64,000 bases of DNA from Aselliscus stoliczkanus. Its lineage: Eukaryota > Chordata > Mammalia > Chiroptera > Hipposideridae. The stretch spans positions 78,496,187 through 78,560,186 of the forward strand of contig CM066732.1 in the NCBI GenBank assembly GCA_033961575.1. Direction: 5' to 3'. Both the position numbers and the translations under genes were made by a program. The notes beneath the pieces were generated by a model. That model made no database searches, was not told the origin of the DNA, and was given only the letters and a program-made list of their open reading frames with translations. Below, piece by piece: positions 47,651 through 61,066 of this stretch (position 1 is its first letter; every line of letters begins with the position of its first letter).

Positions 47651-50600
47651 GAAGTATTCTCATGTTCTTCAGAATTTTGGGCCTCTACACCATAATGGGT
47701 TTAGTCTACAGGATGATAAGGCACTTGAAGAAAAAGACTTTTCCTCCTTTTCCTTTTTTAATTGTCAATGGAGCTTATCACAGTACTTTACTTAAAGAAG
47801 GCACTTACATCAGCAAATATGTATTTATAGAATAATTATTTAGTGAATTAAAATTAACTAAGTGATCCCTTCTATACAGATGGAATAACAGAGGAAATAT
47901 ACTTTAATATACTTTTCAGGAGCTGGGAAGGAGGAGATTACCTAAGAAGGGAAGACTGGGTAGTGAAATCCCTCTAACTCAAAAATTCACATGGTCGGGG
48001 AAGGCCTTCAGGTTAGGTGCCTGGGCCTACCTTGTAAAAAAACAAAAAAAGCAACAAAAATGAATGAGAATGACATGATACATAAAGTGCTCACTATTAA
48101 AAATGTGTAAAATTGAAGACTTTATTTTTTTTTAAGCAGTCGATCTACAAATACTGAGATAATCAAGGATTTGGCAGAGTTGATGTCATTTAGGCAGAGA
48201 ACAGAGGATTTAGTAGTTCATCTCTCTCCTTCCCCTATCTGAGCCTTGAGTTTGAAGATATAATTTGAATTAGCTTCAAAATGTTCTTGTAGACATTACT
48301 AAACTGTCCATACCAATGAATTCCAATGACGCCATTGTTTCCATGGTAACTAATGCACTTCAAAAGGGGAAAAAAATAGCAAAACTAAAAACCAGAAAAG
48401 AAATGGAATGAAGCATAAACAAAGCATAATATTTCTCCTTTGCATTTATGGAACACTTTCTAATTCCAGATGCCTTACCATTACTTACACTCTGAGGCTC
48501 TTAAATGCCAGAAGGATCCGAGGTCATCAAATCCACACCCCATACAGAGCCGGGATTGCCTTTGCAATGTGGCTACACCATGGCTGTCCAACTGCTCACA
48601 GGGCTCATTGCTGGAAAGTTCTCACTCTCACTTGTGAAGATTACTGAGCTTGTTCTACAGGTTTAAGAGATGACTAAGACTTTCTACCTGCTTTTAACAT
48701 TTTTGCTGTGTACAGGGCAAATAATTAAAACACAGGAGTGAAAAAAGAGCTGTACAATAAAGATATAGGACAATGTCAAAAAAGCCAACTTAGTGGGGTT
48801 ATGCATTTCCGCTGACTTTCATTTCCACCAGCTTCAGCCCCACACATCCATGACCAAGCATGTGGACCTGGTCATGACCCAGAACTGCTCCAATTCCTCA
48901 AACTTAAACTCCAGCAGCAACTTTCTGATGACAAACAGCTCTTTCAGCCCCTAATCAATCCTGCACTCGTCCAAGGAGCCTTATGCAGCCCAAGACCCTT
49001 CCCTTGGAATCCTTCCTCATGGTATTTCCTGGCTGATATCCTCAACCTTTATCCTTCAGTGGCATTCAACTGGCCATTGCTAACCTGGACCTGGTGACAT
49101 CCAGCCCTCTCCCCCACTGTTACGCTCCATAAGGATTCTCTGTCCTGCAGTCTGGGGAAGAGTCTGTCAGAACAGTTATGAGATTATTTGACTCTTTACT
49201 TATAGGGCAGTAAGTGCCAGTGCTGCCAGCAAGTGAAAATAACATAAGGACCGAAAGGTATATATGCCGAATTGGGCAACTACGGCCATTAGACCCCCAG
49301 CTAGCAAAGTGCATGTAGGACCTGCTCCATAGCCAGTCACCTCAAGTGACAGCATCAGGTGAAATGGTCTCTTGTTACACATAATGATAGTTTACAGGGC
49401 AGGGTTTAACAAAAAGCTCTTGCTTCTGTTTCTTTGAAAATTTTTCCCTCAAGGATTTTCTGATGCTTTTGAATGAGCTGGCTATATGCCTCCACCTTTA
49501 CCTTAAAGAATTACCTTGAAGCATTCGCTTGTATGCTGAGAGCACAGCCATCATCCTGACCTTGAAGTGGCAGTAATAGATCATTGGCCCTGTTATCTAA
49601 TTTCTGCCTGATAGAAGGATTATGGATTGCTTGTTCTCATAATTTTTGGTAGATAACCCTCTCTTTAATATTTGCTGATTCATATTTTAAAACCCCATAT
49701 CAGTAACCTTATTTAATTATCTCGGTGGGCATCACTTGTATCTGTTTATCTCAGAAATGCCAGCATAATAGGAAGTCACACTGCTTCTAGTAAGTGCTTC
49801 ACTGAGACGTTTTCTGTCCAAGGCAGGCAATTGATTACAATTGCTTTACAATTTTTCCAAGCTACGATTCACAACATAGAACACCTTGGGGGTTTTATCA
49901 CTCATCCACATATAAAAGCTATCCTCAAAGCACTTTCTGATCACAGTTTTAACCCTGCTAGTGAGAATACCCTCAGATCCTTGGGAAGGTGAGCAGACAG
50001 CATCACCCTTATCAGGCTCCTCCATTCTCATAAGAGCATGTTGATCCAATCAGAGCTCCATGGCTTGTTAATACATGCAGCTTTGCACGAACTGGCAAAT
50101 AAGAAGAGGTACTGGTCAAAGAGGATCATCTCAGCTTCACTATTCCACTATTTTATACTTTGCAGAAGCACTCGTGAGAAAAAAACACTTAGGACAGCTT
50201 CCCTGAGAGCCCATTCATTCTAATGCATCGCTGAATCATATGCCATGTCATAGTCTCATTGAAGAATTTAATGAAAGTTATGAATTCACTCCAAATCAAA
50301 CAAACAGAGTGAACATACAATTTGGCGGGGAAATGGAGGGAGAGATAATCATGAGACCCCTGAAGCTAATCCAGGGACTGAAGTCTAAAAAGCTCTGCTC
50401 TGTAAGCTCTAAAGTCTACCCCTGAATGAAGTAAGCAAGGCCACAAGGGAGCCCTATAGATGGAAGCATCCATGGGCTTCGCACTGAAATGCTTGTTCTA
50501 AGCTGCCCACGTGCACAAGTCCATTTGCTTTCGCTGAGACACACTAGGAAGAATAACCTCTATTTGTGGCAAGAAGGTGACGAGTATGCTTATATATACA

Positions 50601-51179
50601 GGATTTCTTTGTTTCTGAGAATCTTTGGAAGGCATATGCCTCTCCAGTCTCAGCTCTGGTTCTCTTGAGCATCATACCCTTCTTTTTAACCTAGTGGAAA
50701 TGAACAGTTTTATAATTGTCCTATGTTTCTTTCCCTGTGGCTGCTAGAACATTAATGACAAACTTCTAGCATGCATTTAAGTTCCTTTGTGGCGTGCAAT
50801 GCAATTTGTTTACAGATTTCACTTTTGACTCCACTTGATTTTAATTGTCCTTTGTCTTATTTTTACTGCATTTTAAATTTGTTCTGCTTTGCTATAATGT
50901 ATAGAAAATTGTATAGATACTTTTTAGAAGATGATGAGCTATAAATGAGTTAAATTGTAGGAGATAGAAGGGAAAAGTCATATTTTCCACCTGTTTTCCC
51001 ACTGGTGAGCTATTCAAGTGTATCCATCTACATAATTTCCTAAAATACTCTTGTTATTTATTTGGGGGAGGGGTCAGTGAGAACTGCAAGTATTTGAGAG
51101 GTAGTACTTGTTCAGAAAACTCATTCCTGATATTTTAGAATTCTTCTTGATTAATATAACATGTATACATTTTTGCACT

Positions 51180-51184
<5 letters not shown>
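47651..51184. other. NUBPL intron 8, low-repeat block
   Basis: Few clear repeats. It contains an X-box-like palindrome (48337-48350). A 67-codon minus ORF (49846-50049) and other short ORFs have no recognisable domain. The block 48780-50900 reads like an old degraded transposon or retrocopy, but I could not identify it. Confidence 0.35.

Positions 51185-51213
<29 letters not shown>
51184..51213. repeat. (AT)n microsatellite
   Basis: About 15 TA units, ~150 nt downstream of the exon 8 donor. Confidence 0.95.
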
Positions 51214-51215
<2 letters not shown>

Positions 51216-51355
51216 TTTAAAGTAACCATAAAGATGAAGTAGGATTTTCATATAGATTTCTGCACAGAACTAAAGCTAAGATTGTATTTCTCAATGACTT
51301 GCTGCTTCAGTCAGAAATGGCTTGTATTTTTGCAACACTGATGCGCAACGCTTAC

Positions 51356-51441
51356 AGGCACGTGGACTTTTCGAAACATCTCAGCACCCTTGTGTGCGTC
51401 CATCAGTGCGATGTCCTGGGGCGTGGAGACAATCACAGCAC
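51356..51441 (-). CDS. NUBPL: NUBPL exon 8 (human numbering)
   Basis: This 86-nt internal exon reads [20 protein letters not shown]...HVP after completing a split glycine codon: 2 nt from this exon, 1 nt from exon 7. The acceptor on the minus strand is TTGGTTAG before GTGCTGTG. The donor is CCT followed by GTAAGCG. The STPQDIAL segment is the strongly conserved block of Mrp/NBP35/NUBPL-type ATPases that follows the Walker B region; here it opens the C-terminal half of the nucleotide-binding domain. The exon ends in phase 0, matching the start of the next exon at 33626. No stop or frameshift is present. The intron beyond this exon runs to the window edge. Confidence 0.95.
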
Positions 51442-51665
51442 CTAACCAACAGGAAACAAAAAGACAGTGAAATGATGCTATCACTGAATTCTTTATGGAA
51501 AGATTACGTCTAAAATTATGTTGCTTACAAACTAAGAGCCTCACATGAACTATTTAGGCAATGTGTATAAATTTTACATACATGAATGGGAAAGATGAGG
51601 AAATGTCTACTTTGTCCTTCTCTGTTTTTGACTCCTCACTTCTAAAGTTACAACTGACTGACCAG

Positions 51666-51778
51666 GGCCGGCCAAGTGGCGCAGTGGTTAAGCGCTGGCT
51701 TGGGAAGACAGCAGCCCCGGTTCGGGTCCCACATATGAGGGCCAGTGACACTGCCCTCAAAACAAAACAAAACCAAAC
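51666..51778 (+). mobile_element. Short tRNA-derived SINE
   Basis: Head-only copy in NUBPL intron 7. A 15-bp perfect target duplication CAACTGACTGACCAG lies at 51651-51665 and 51779-51793. The tail is AAAAC-rich. Confidence 0.96.
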
Positions 51779-51924
51779 CAACTGACTGACCAGTGATTCG
51801 GATCACAGCTGTATCATTAAACCTCCTCCATCAGATAGCATGCTACTTGGAAGATGCATAGCCAGGCCTTGCTTCCCAGAAGACCAAAAAGGTAAGGATT
51901 ACAACACAATGTGCTAAGCATTAT

Positions 51925-52160
51925 AACAGATGTATGTCTAAGTGTTATGGAGTTATAAAGGAGGAATAAAGAAAACAGTAACTAATACAGTCTGGGGAGA
52001 GAATGGGGAAGGTGGTAGTGGATGGGGTAAGGAAGTAGGAGATAAGGAGAACAAAAGGGTAAAGTTTCCGGAATGGGGTGGTTCCTGAGTGCAGGCCTAA
52101 AGGCTCGTATCACAGAAAACTCACTAGTGAGGAACACGCAGTGGAGAATAGCTTAGTGGG
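51925..52160 (+). mobile_element. L2-like fragment
   Basis: AAGTGTTATGGAGTTATAAA, GGGGAGAGAATGGGGAAGG and GGTTCCTGAGTGCAGGCCTA follow the L2 3' order in a diverged form. Confidence 0.5.
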
Positions 52161-52985
52161 GGCAAAACTAGGTGCTGTTGCAGAATTCAGATGCAAAATA
52201 GTGGTGGCCTGAACTATGGCAGCACTGCAAGCATGGAGACTTTCCTGGGCCTGCACTATTACCCTGCAGAAATCAGATGGTTCTATGATATAGTGTTTTG
52301 GGAGACAGTGCAGTGCAATTTTTTCTTTCTAAGGGAAAACACCAAGGGCCTGGCTATGATTTGCAGAGTCTCCGAATTTCTTACATTTTGTGGTTTCTTC
52401 TAGACAATAACATGAAAAATAATTAACATGAACATATTCTAAATCACCTGGATAACCATCTTCTTACAATTAAATACACATTGCCATGGCTTTCAGAGCC
52501 CCAAACCCTCAAATTGGTACTGAGTGGCAGTACTTCATCATAGCTAATGAAAACAGGTAGGATTACCCATAAATAACCAAGTGTACCAAATGAAGTTCAA
52601 AGGATACTACAGAGTACTACAGTCTGAAGAAGTCAGAATAGAGAAAAGTGGCAGTAGAACCAAGTTAGCATGAAGCATGTGGCAATATAGGCATGCCAAA
52701 CTCAAGTGTGTAATAGCTGCAAATTCATCTTGCAATACGAATTTTCATTTCAGCAAAAACTTCATCTTTCACATTAAATTAATATCATTAATTTGAATGT
52801 TATTGATTTTGTAAGTATTACTTGTATTTAATTTGTAATTAAGTTTTTGAAAATTACATAAGAGCTATAAGTTTAAGGGATTCATGTTTACACCTGGTTA
52901 AGCAGTTTTATAACAAAAATAAGTCAAGATGGGACATGGGGCAGAAAATTTTTCCTTTAGAAGGAGGGTCTATTCATTACTTAAG
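52161..52985. other. NUBPL intron 7, unassigned part
   Basis: Nothing recognised. Confidence 0.4.
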
Positions 52986-53235
52986 TTAGAAAAATACTAG
53001 CTTTGGAATTCAAACAGAAGCAGAATTCAAATTTTTATACCATAACCAACTGCCTGTGTGATTAGGGTAATAACTTAACCTCTCTACAATTTAGTTTCTT
53101 CATCTACAAAATGGCATAATAACACTCAGGTCACAGGGTGAAACACTAAAATGAACTGAAGTACATAAGATGCTTGACATGATGCGTAGACACAGGGTAA
53201 ACATTCAAGAAATGGTAACTGTTGTTACTAATATT
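52986..53235 (+). mobile_element. MIR SINE
   Basis: TGCCTGTGTGATTAGGGTAA, TTTCTTCATCTACAAAATGG and ACATTCAAGAAATGGTAACT. Confidence 0.82.
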
Positions 53236-53559
53236 ATCTTTATTATTGGCATTATAAAATATCCTACAAGTTGCTGGGAAGGTCATTTTCATATTTGCCA
53301 TCAGACAGCTCATACCGCTTTTCAAATTTTTCCACGGCCCACTGCATCCTTCTATTTTGATTTACTCTGCCCAAGGAATCAAAAACCAGTCAAAATTTTC
53401 TTTCTCTTCTTTTAAAGATTGATGGAAGTCACATCTCTGCAAAAATTATACTCAAATCTACTCTACCCATCCAATATACTCGTATTTCCATAATTTGTCA
53501 CCTTCTAGATTCAGTTGCCAGTCTATTTCACTGTCTTTCCATATCCAAACATTTGGAAA

Positions 53560-53695
53560 GGACCCAATTCCAATTCTGCCCCCATTGAGCTATGTGACTA
53601 ACCTTGGGCAAATAACTCAGAACCAATCTAGGTCTCAGTTTCCTCAGCTGCAAAATGAATGCAAGGACCAGGCAGTCTCCAGTCTCAGCTAGCAC
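53560..53695 (+). mobile_element. MIR SINE
   Basis: GAGCTATGTGACTAACCTTG and CTCAGTTTCCTCAGCTGCAA core. Confidence 0.75.
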
Positions 53696-54194
53696 TGATT
53701 ATGTGATTTAGCATTCCCTCTTAACAAGTTTCCAAAACCACCCCTGTTCAACCTCACTACCTCAGTAAACCAATTTAAGTGAGTGTGAAACGCTACCTCC
53801 TCCAATAATTGTGGCCCCTCAATCTCAGAGCCATTCTTCACATGTAAGAGAACACCCCTTATCTATTTCCTCCAAATTCTTTCCTTAACTATATACTAGT
53901 ATACTCGTATGGGGGTTTTCTATTGCACTAGTCCTAAAAAGTACCTTTAGCTTTCATGATATAAATATTTTATTGTTTTAAATACCCTTTCTCTACTATT
54001 TCTATTACCACTACACAATATAGTTTTATGAAAAGTTATGCTTTTCCTCATTTTTTTAATAAACAAAACTAATGACACAATACATTGTACGAAATAGACA
54101 CTTAACAAAGGATTGGTGATTTAAACAACTTTCTTATATTTTCATATCATCTGTTGTACACTACTCTTACATGAACTGTTGATAACTCCTTCAA

Positions 54195-54400
54195 CTAGGA
54201 GTCAAGAGCTCTGGATTCTGGTTTTGTTGACTATGCTCAGGTACTATAATATATAACCTTGAATAACTCATTAAATCTCAATATATCTCGATTAGCTCCT
54301 CTATATAATAACTGATTTCAATCAGTCTTATTTCATTTACAGAGCTGTTCCATTATTTTAAAAACATGTAAAAGTGTTATGAAAATATTTGGTGACATTA
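54195..54400 (+). mobile_element. MIR-family SINE, diverged
   Basis: TAACCTTGAATAACTCATTA and ATTAGCTCCTCTATATAATA correspond to the MIR core in decayed form. Confidence 0.5.
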
Positions 54401-56735
54401 TTTTGGTATCTATGAGATCCTAGAGAGAGGGATTAAAGTGACTTGGTTTCCCTGCAGTACTTATTTCTAACATAGTATCACAAATAAGTCTCCATGCCAT
54501 CTGAGTTTCTTTATAATCTCAATAGCACCATTCATACACCAATAATAACTTTTTGACAAGAACAATGATCATCTTCCCTGTTCCATCAAATGTTCGCAAA
54601 ACATGTAAATCTATTCCATTGGAACTATCAGCCACATTAAGAATGGATTTTTGGTATAAGATATTTTTTGCTGAAATATACATTCTTAACTAATGTCTAA
54701 GCCCTTAACCACAATGCAATCAGTCTTTAGGACACTGTTCTGAGAAAAATATTTCTAGCCTTTGTTAAAGAATACAAAAACACACATAAATCATTACCTT
54801 TTTTGTTGTATCAAATTTTAGTACATCATATAAGTAAGCATTCCAGACAGCCCTGCAATAACCTTTAGAATTTATGATAAACAAATAAAGCAAACAAAAT
54901 ATAAACAAAACCTTCAGTAAAATTAAATTGAATGATTAATCAATGTGTGAATTACAACCCAGATTTTTAAATTTTAAAGGAATGATATCAATTTTTCTTA
55001 CTGATATATCTCTTAACTTAAAATATGGTCTCCAAATATGATATTGTATTTTATCTTTATGGTTCCTAGCTTTCTACTTAATAAATTTTAATTTTTCCTC
55101 AAGGATCATGGAACATGAACCAATATGAACCAGCCTAGATATATCATCACTGGTGATGTCACTTCAGTTTTGTGATGGTTTGCTAGAAAACTTGTGCTCC
55201 CTCTACTGAATCAGGAATGTCAGTAGCAACAAAGAGATGTTTAGTTTGCAATAAATGAAATAATTTTCTGGTGGTAAAGACACAGTATCATAAAGTACCT
55301 ACCTCAAGGTGAATTTTCTATTTATTTTCTAGGGTAAATGTCTAAATTTAAATAATTAAATAACATTGTTTACATGCTATTTCCTAAGTTGTAATCTTTC
55401 TAAAAGGCTTTTTATCAGCTGAAGTTTTCTATAGAAGGTTAATTGTCTGGCTGATTCTGACAAATATGTAAACATCCTAAAAAAAATAATTACTGTCGTA
55501 ATTGCTAATCCTCTTGACTATTAAAAGGAAAATCTATTTATAACTGCCTATCTGGATTTGGGTCAGAGTTCAGAGTAGTTAAACATTTAAAACTGATTAT
55601 TCCAGATGTTAGGCTGATCATAATTACACCAGCGTGGAGCTATTCAACCCTGCCATTCTAAGTCTCTAAGGCATAAATTGCATCTAATCCCCATGCCTGA
55701 CTGAAAATTTCAGTGTTGCAACCTAATAAATACGTACAACAAAAACTGCTCCTCATTATACCTGGACCAATAATTCCATGCCTTACAACTCGAGCACATC
55801 ACTGTAACGCTGACTAAGATGTAAAGGGACAAATTACCTGCTAGTTTTAATGTTCGCAGGGCTCTAACATTTAGTGCTGCTGATTATTCTTGATTTATTT
55901 AAAGGTACTTCAGCAAAAGAAAATAATCATTCAACTTCTGCTGGCTTAACATAAATAATACCAAATATACAGTTAACAATAAGGCAGATTGGCTTTGTTA
56001 TTTTTTTAGCTCTCCCCTGTCTTTCTTCTCAACAATCCCTGAACTCCCAGAATTATAAACAGTATTTGTTGTAAGATCAAGGGATGCCCACTAATATTAG
56101 TATCAGATTAAGTAAAACATTATTAAAAAGGTAAATCATTTCAAATGTACTCACACACAGTGTTGCACCAGGAAATATAAATAATTCTTTCATGAGTCAC
56201 TGTTTTGAATTCTGTGCTCCATTCCAAGAGAGAATTTACTATAGTCACAAAGGGGATATGTTTTATTAATTTAAAGATCAATCGTTATTTTGCCCACTTT
56301 AGAAATAAACTTTGTTACAGGAAATTATGTCAATTGCTGCCCAAAAGAATTATAAAACACAATAATTAGGGGAAACCACAGTATTTCAAAGTCACTGGTG
56401 AGACAGAGCACGTGCACTTTGGAAATTTAATTAAGAATTCAAGTTCGTCAAAGGAATCTAGATGCACATCAGCTGTTTAGGGACTAAGATTGGCTCTTCA
56501 ATAATGGAGTCCACAGGAGATGCGCTTCCAATCACCTCACCTTAATGAACTTAACAACGAATTCACCAGGGCCACCCAGACTGCCTTTCACTAAGGAACC
56601 ACTGGGACAAGTGAGAACATTATTTTCAAAATGCTACTGCAAACTTCACACTTGATGGTGAAACCTTTAAAACATGATTGGAGGTTGGAAATGCAACAAG
56701 GACACTGACACACTATCTCTATTGAACATTTTATT
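54401..56735. other. NUBPL intron 7, unassigned AT-rich block
   Basis: More than 2 kb with no recognised repeat or exon. Such repeat-poor stretches can hold conserved non-coding elements, but that needs alignment. Confidence 0.35.
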
Positions 56736-56915
56736 GGAGAAACTCGGTCATTCACATACTGTTGGTAGAAATGTAAAATGGCACAGACACTGGAAAACAC
56801 TGTGGCAGTTTCTTTAAAAGCTAAATATGTAATAACTACAGTGTATACCTGAAACTAATATAATATCGTATGTTAGCTATATTTTAATAAAAATCTTTAA
56901 AAAATAAAAAAAAAT
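56736..56915 (+). mobile_element. L1 3'-end fragment
   Basis: Part of the ORF2 end (CATACTGTTGGTAGAAATGT, near 56755) is joined to a 3'UTR end (ACCTGAAACTAATATAATAT...AATAAAAATCTTTAAAA). Confidence 0.75.
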
Positions 56916-56982
56916 TTTAGGAAGGATTTCAGAGGTTTTAAAGAGCTTGAGCAGAAACCAAACAGCTCTTTCATGCATTCTC

Positions 56983-57046
56983 TTCTTCCTTCCTTCCTTC
57001 CTTCCTTCCTTCCTTCCTTCCTTCCTTCCTTCCTTCCTTCCTTCCT
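56983..57046. repeat. (CTTC)n microsatellite
   Basis: About 15 CTTC units, followed by a CT-rich stretch to 57115. Confidence 0.95.
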
Positions 57047-57115
57047 CTCTCTCTCTCCCTGTCTTCCTCTCCCTCCCCCACTTCTCTCCCTTTCTCTCTC
57101 CCTCTCTCCCTCATT

Positions 57116-60110
57116 CTTATCGTTCCCCTATTTCTGATGTTTCCAGTAAAGTTAAGACAAAATATATGCTTCCTCCCAGGCTTGAATCCATCTTTATGCT
57201 AATCAGTAACCACCTTGGGGAGCTTACTTGTTGTACATATATGTCTCTACAACTCAGAAAACTCTTTTGCTCTTCGTAACCATCTATTCATGTTGAACTC
57301 TTAGATTTAGTATTTTGCATTTCAAAATCTGTTGGATGTGCATATAGCTCACCCTGCCCAGGCTCATGGTAAGCCACCACCAACGGCTGTTTGCTTAATA
57401 GTGAAACACATTCCTTTTTACACACATTCTTTCTCTAATATAAACTCCCGAGAAGAAAACTGCTGCTCCCCCATTATCTAAACTTTATTTAACCAGGTAG
57501 ATTTCAGGAAATAGAGACTGAGACTTTATATGGAAAAGCTCTGCTCCATTTCCAAATACTGTCATACTTCAGCTGTGATGACATTCTTCAGAGCTATACT
57601 TTAGGTTCTGATGAAATTTCTAACATCTATGACCAAGCACAAACATTTTTAAAGGACAGAATGTGCAATGTATATTTTTTCTACACATAAATGTTTAATG
57701 AGTTTAAAAGTAGTTTTTAATATGAATGTGATTATTCATTGGCCATTATACTATTCATTGAACTTTAAGACATCAAGAAATTTTAGCTGTCAGGTATATC
57801 ATGAAGGAAGACAAAACTGAATGAACTATCTCAGAAGCTCCCCATCCAAACACAGGCTGGATAATCAAGGAATTCAACTGTCAGATAAGTTGGTCTAGAC
57901 AGTGATTCAGAAAGCTGACTATATAAGAATCATTTGGAAAAGCTTTTAAAATCCTGGATCTTTCTATGTCATGGTTCAGAATTGTTAATTCTCAGACTAT
58001 TTCTTTGAACTGTTAACTGATACACTATAACTTCTACCTACAATATATGTTGACTCAAATAAAGGCCCTAAAAAGTTTATTTCTTCTTAAAGTTAGATTG
58101 GAAACATTGTTGTTTGTAACTGATGGTATTATGTTTAATTTTATAATTTCATTCCCAATCTAATGAGGACTGAAGTTTCAGACCAAGTACCAGGAAAGCC
58201 CTAAAAAGTAAAACCTTGGAATACAGTTTCTAGTCTTTAGCACTTGGTTACAATTTGTGTGACAACAAAACAAATTTATTTTGTAAAAAATTTTTATAAT
58301 TTGGTTGAATAAAACAATAATTCTCTTCCACATCATGCAATTCTTGCCAAACATCTATCACTTATAAGTCTATCCAACATTTACATGGAAAGATGGTGTA
58401 CCTGGAAGATGTCAAAAATTAACTGTCTCCTTTAAAGTTCCATCCTGAAAATTGAAAACGTAAGTGAAGATTGAATATCTTTGAATACTAGGAAAAACTA
58501 TGACCTAAGTCTTCCACCTGTAAAGTACAAGCACATTTCTAGCTACATAGTTTGAGGTCATTATAAATTGCAAACCTGTACGGGAAACATATGACTAAAG
58601 TCCAAAAGAGCCAAGCATTTTTCTTTGAGTTTTCAATGGTTTTCCAAAAGATTGATGTTGGATGCCTTTCAAGAGGTACTTCTTTAAATTTGAAAACAAT
58701 TAAGAAGAGAACAAAAAACAGTAATTTGAAAAAAAAAAAAGATTTGATTTAGTTTACAGAAGTGAAACTACTATGTTTCTTTTGCTTTGAAAGAATAAAT
58801 ATAAGATACTCAAGGAACTTATTATTGTGATGGTTTGTGATCATTCGCTTATCCAACAATAAACAGCAACAATAAGTTTCTGATCCTCCAAACCCCACTC
58901 AGTTTCCATATTATAAAAACCACTGTACACATTGGTAGTCACAGAGTATGACCACAGAAGACATAACTGATTAGGCCGAGCAAACTGCTGGTGGAGGGGA
59001 AAATACTATTGTGGACTCGTACAGCTTTTTCTCCAGAATCTCTGATGAGTGACTAGGAAGGCAGTTACTGTAGCAACAGGTCCAGTGCCTTCCACGAACA
59101 ACAAATGCCTTTCACTTTAAACAATCACCGAAATGTTAAGGTGACTCAATTAAAAATTCCTACCCCATTTCTAAATGAATGAGAGGCAAAAAAGCATCTG
59201 GCTTTCCTTCCACCTATAGGGTCCAGACAGGAAGGGTCCTCGATGGGCACTGCCTCATTTTCATAACGTAATACCAGTCTGTTAGTGCAGCTCCACTTGA
59301 GCCTATGGATATCTTAGCATATTGTCTAGCTGACTACTCTGCTCATACAGTAGCGTCTTCCTCTCTAGGAGAAAGAGATCCAAACAGGACCACACTAGGG
59401 CTATCCGGCCCTGTGTTGTGCTACTTCTGCCCTTTCCAGGAAGAAACAGAGAGAGAACAAAGGAGGGACCATGATGGCTCTCCTCTCAACTGCTCAGTCT
59501 TTGTCCCGTCTATTATAAGAATAATTTCCAAAAGTTTTATTCCTGCATCAATCTTTACTGAATAAAGTGAAGGGGAAATTTTTTTCATAACTCTATCCTA
59601 TCAAAATAAACTCTTTTATCCATTACTCCCCACTACACAAAATACACTTATACCATTGTTTATCTACAGTACAAATATTCTGTTCATAAAATTTGATGAC
59701 AGTACAATTTTGCCTTCTGAGATAGCATGATTTTCACTGACTTGACAGTACTACCAGTAACTCTATTAGCTTGCAAACTTAGAGTGCACACATTTTTGCT
59801 TTGTATTTTATCTATGGCAAGCCAGTGATTTGCAATTGTCATGATGGTCATGAAGAAGAGAAGCGACTCTGGGTATTTTCCAGATGATAACCACACTCCA
59901 CTTCCTTCCTTTCCCAAGCGTTGCTTCACCCTCCAGCCCTCTCCGTCCTGACCAGTGCCTGGGTAGCTGGTCTCTGTGGACAGTATCACCGTAGTCTCCT
60001 TACCCCTGGACTTCCAATAGGGATCTGTCACTAGGAGGTATCAGCAGGATATGAAACTGGGAGGATAAAGAGGTTGGGCTGTTGTTACCTGCCTTCTACA
60101 CTGCTCCTCC
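57116..60110. other. NUBPL intron 7, unassigned block
   Basis: AT-rich, largely free of recognised repeats; no exon found. Confidence 0.35.
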
Positions 60111-60415
60111 CTACCTTGCACGAGTCCTGGCCTTAGCTGTGTTGCTCTGAGGCCACAGCTCCTGACAGGCAGCCCCTCTTCCGTGGCTCCAGCCGTCACC
60201 AGGTTGTACTGACACTGTTCACTCCTTTGCCTCTATAGGCAGAGGGACAATAGCAACGTCCTACTGTCATCAGTCTCTGGGGACATCGCCATCTCTTGTT
60301 GGATTCCTTAATGCTGACCACACCCCTGTAACCAGTCTCTCCATTAAACTCTGTTCTGTTACCTCCTTTTGAGGTGTGTCATCGGTTTCCTGCCAGGCTG
60401 ATATAACAATCTTAA
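60111..60415 (+). mobile_element. Old interspersed repeat, family uncertain
   Basis: The CAGTCTCTCCATTAAACTCT and GTTTCCTGCCAGGCTGATAT end resembles a dispersed mammalian repeat 3' end (possibly an L1ME-type or LTR), which I cannot name firmly. Confidence 0.4.
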
Positions 60416-60931
60416 CATAAATAATTTACTAAAACTCTGTAGTGTCTCAAAATAAATAAATAAATAAACTCTTTACTTAATTCCAAGAGTTAAAAACAAA
60501 TTAAGATAGTCTACAGATAGTCATACAGATGACCTCAACTGAAGCACAGGAAGAAAAAAATTAATTTAGGTAACATCTATTAGAATTCAAATACTAACAA
60601 CACAGTACATATATATATTTTCAAAAGTTTCAAGGAACTAATAATGTTTCTCAAAGAAATATTAATCCTCTTCTGTTATGAAAGAGTAGGTAAGTGTTCA
60701 ATAATTCCCAAGAGTTCATCCATATCCATTGAGAAAAACAAACCCAAAAGTCAACCCTGCAATCTACCCAATTCGGTATCTTTAATTTACAAGCTAAACA
60801 AATAACAAGCAAAGACCCAGCAGCCCCACGCCTCAAAAAAAAAGTATTAAGAAAAATAAAACCAAACCAAACCAGTACTAACAACACTGCCTTTTCCCCT
60901 TGGCCATTTCAACAAGACAAGAGCAAATCCA
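60416..60931. other. NUBPL intron 7, unassigned part
   Basis: AT-rich; nothing recognised. Confidence 0.4.
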
Positions 60932-60945
60932 AAGACTATAACTGG

Positions 60946-61050
60946 GGCCGGCTGAGTGGAGCGGAGCGGTGGTTAAGCACTGGCTTCCCAGTTCGGGTCC
61001 CACATATGAGGGCCAGTGACACTGCCCTCAAAAAAAAAAACAACAAAAAA
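60946..61050 (+). mobile_element. Short tRNA-derived SINE, rearranged
   Basis: Head-only copy. It lacks the GGGAAGCCAGCGGCC segment and has a duplicated GAGCG near 60958-60967. Target duplications AAGACTATAACTGG lie at 60932-60945 and 61053-61066. Confidence 0.93.
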
Positions 61051-61066
61051 CCAAGACTATAACTGG

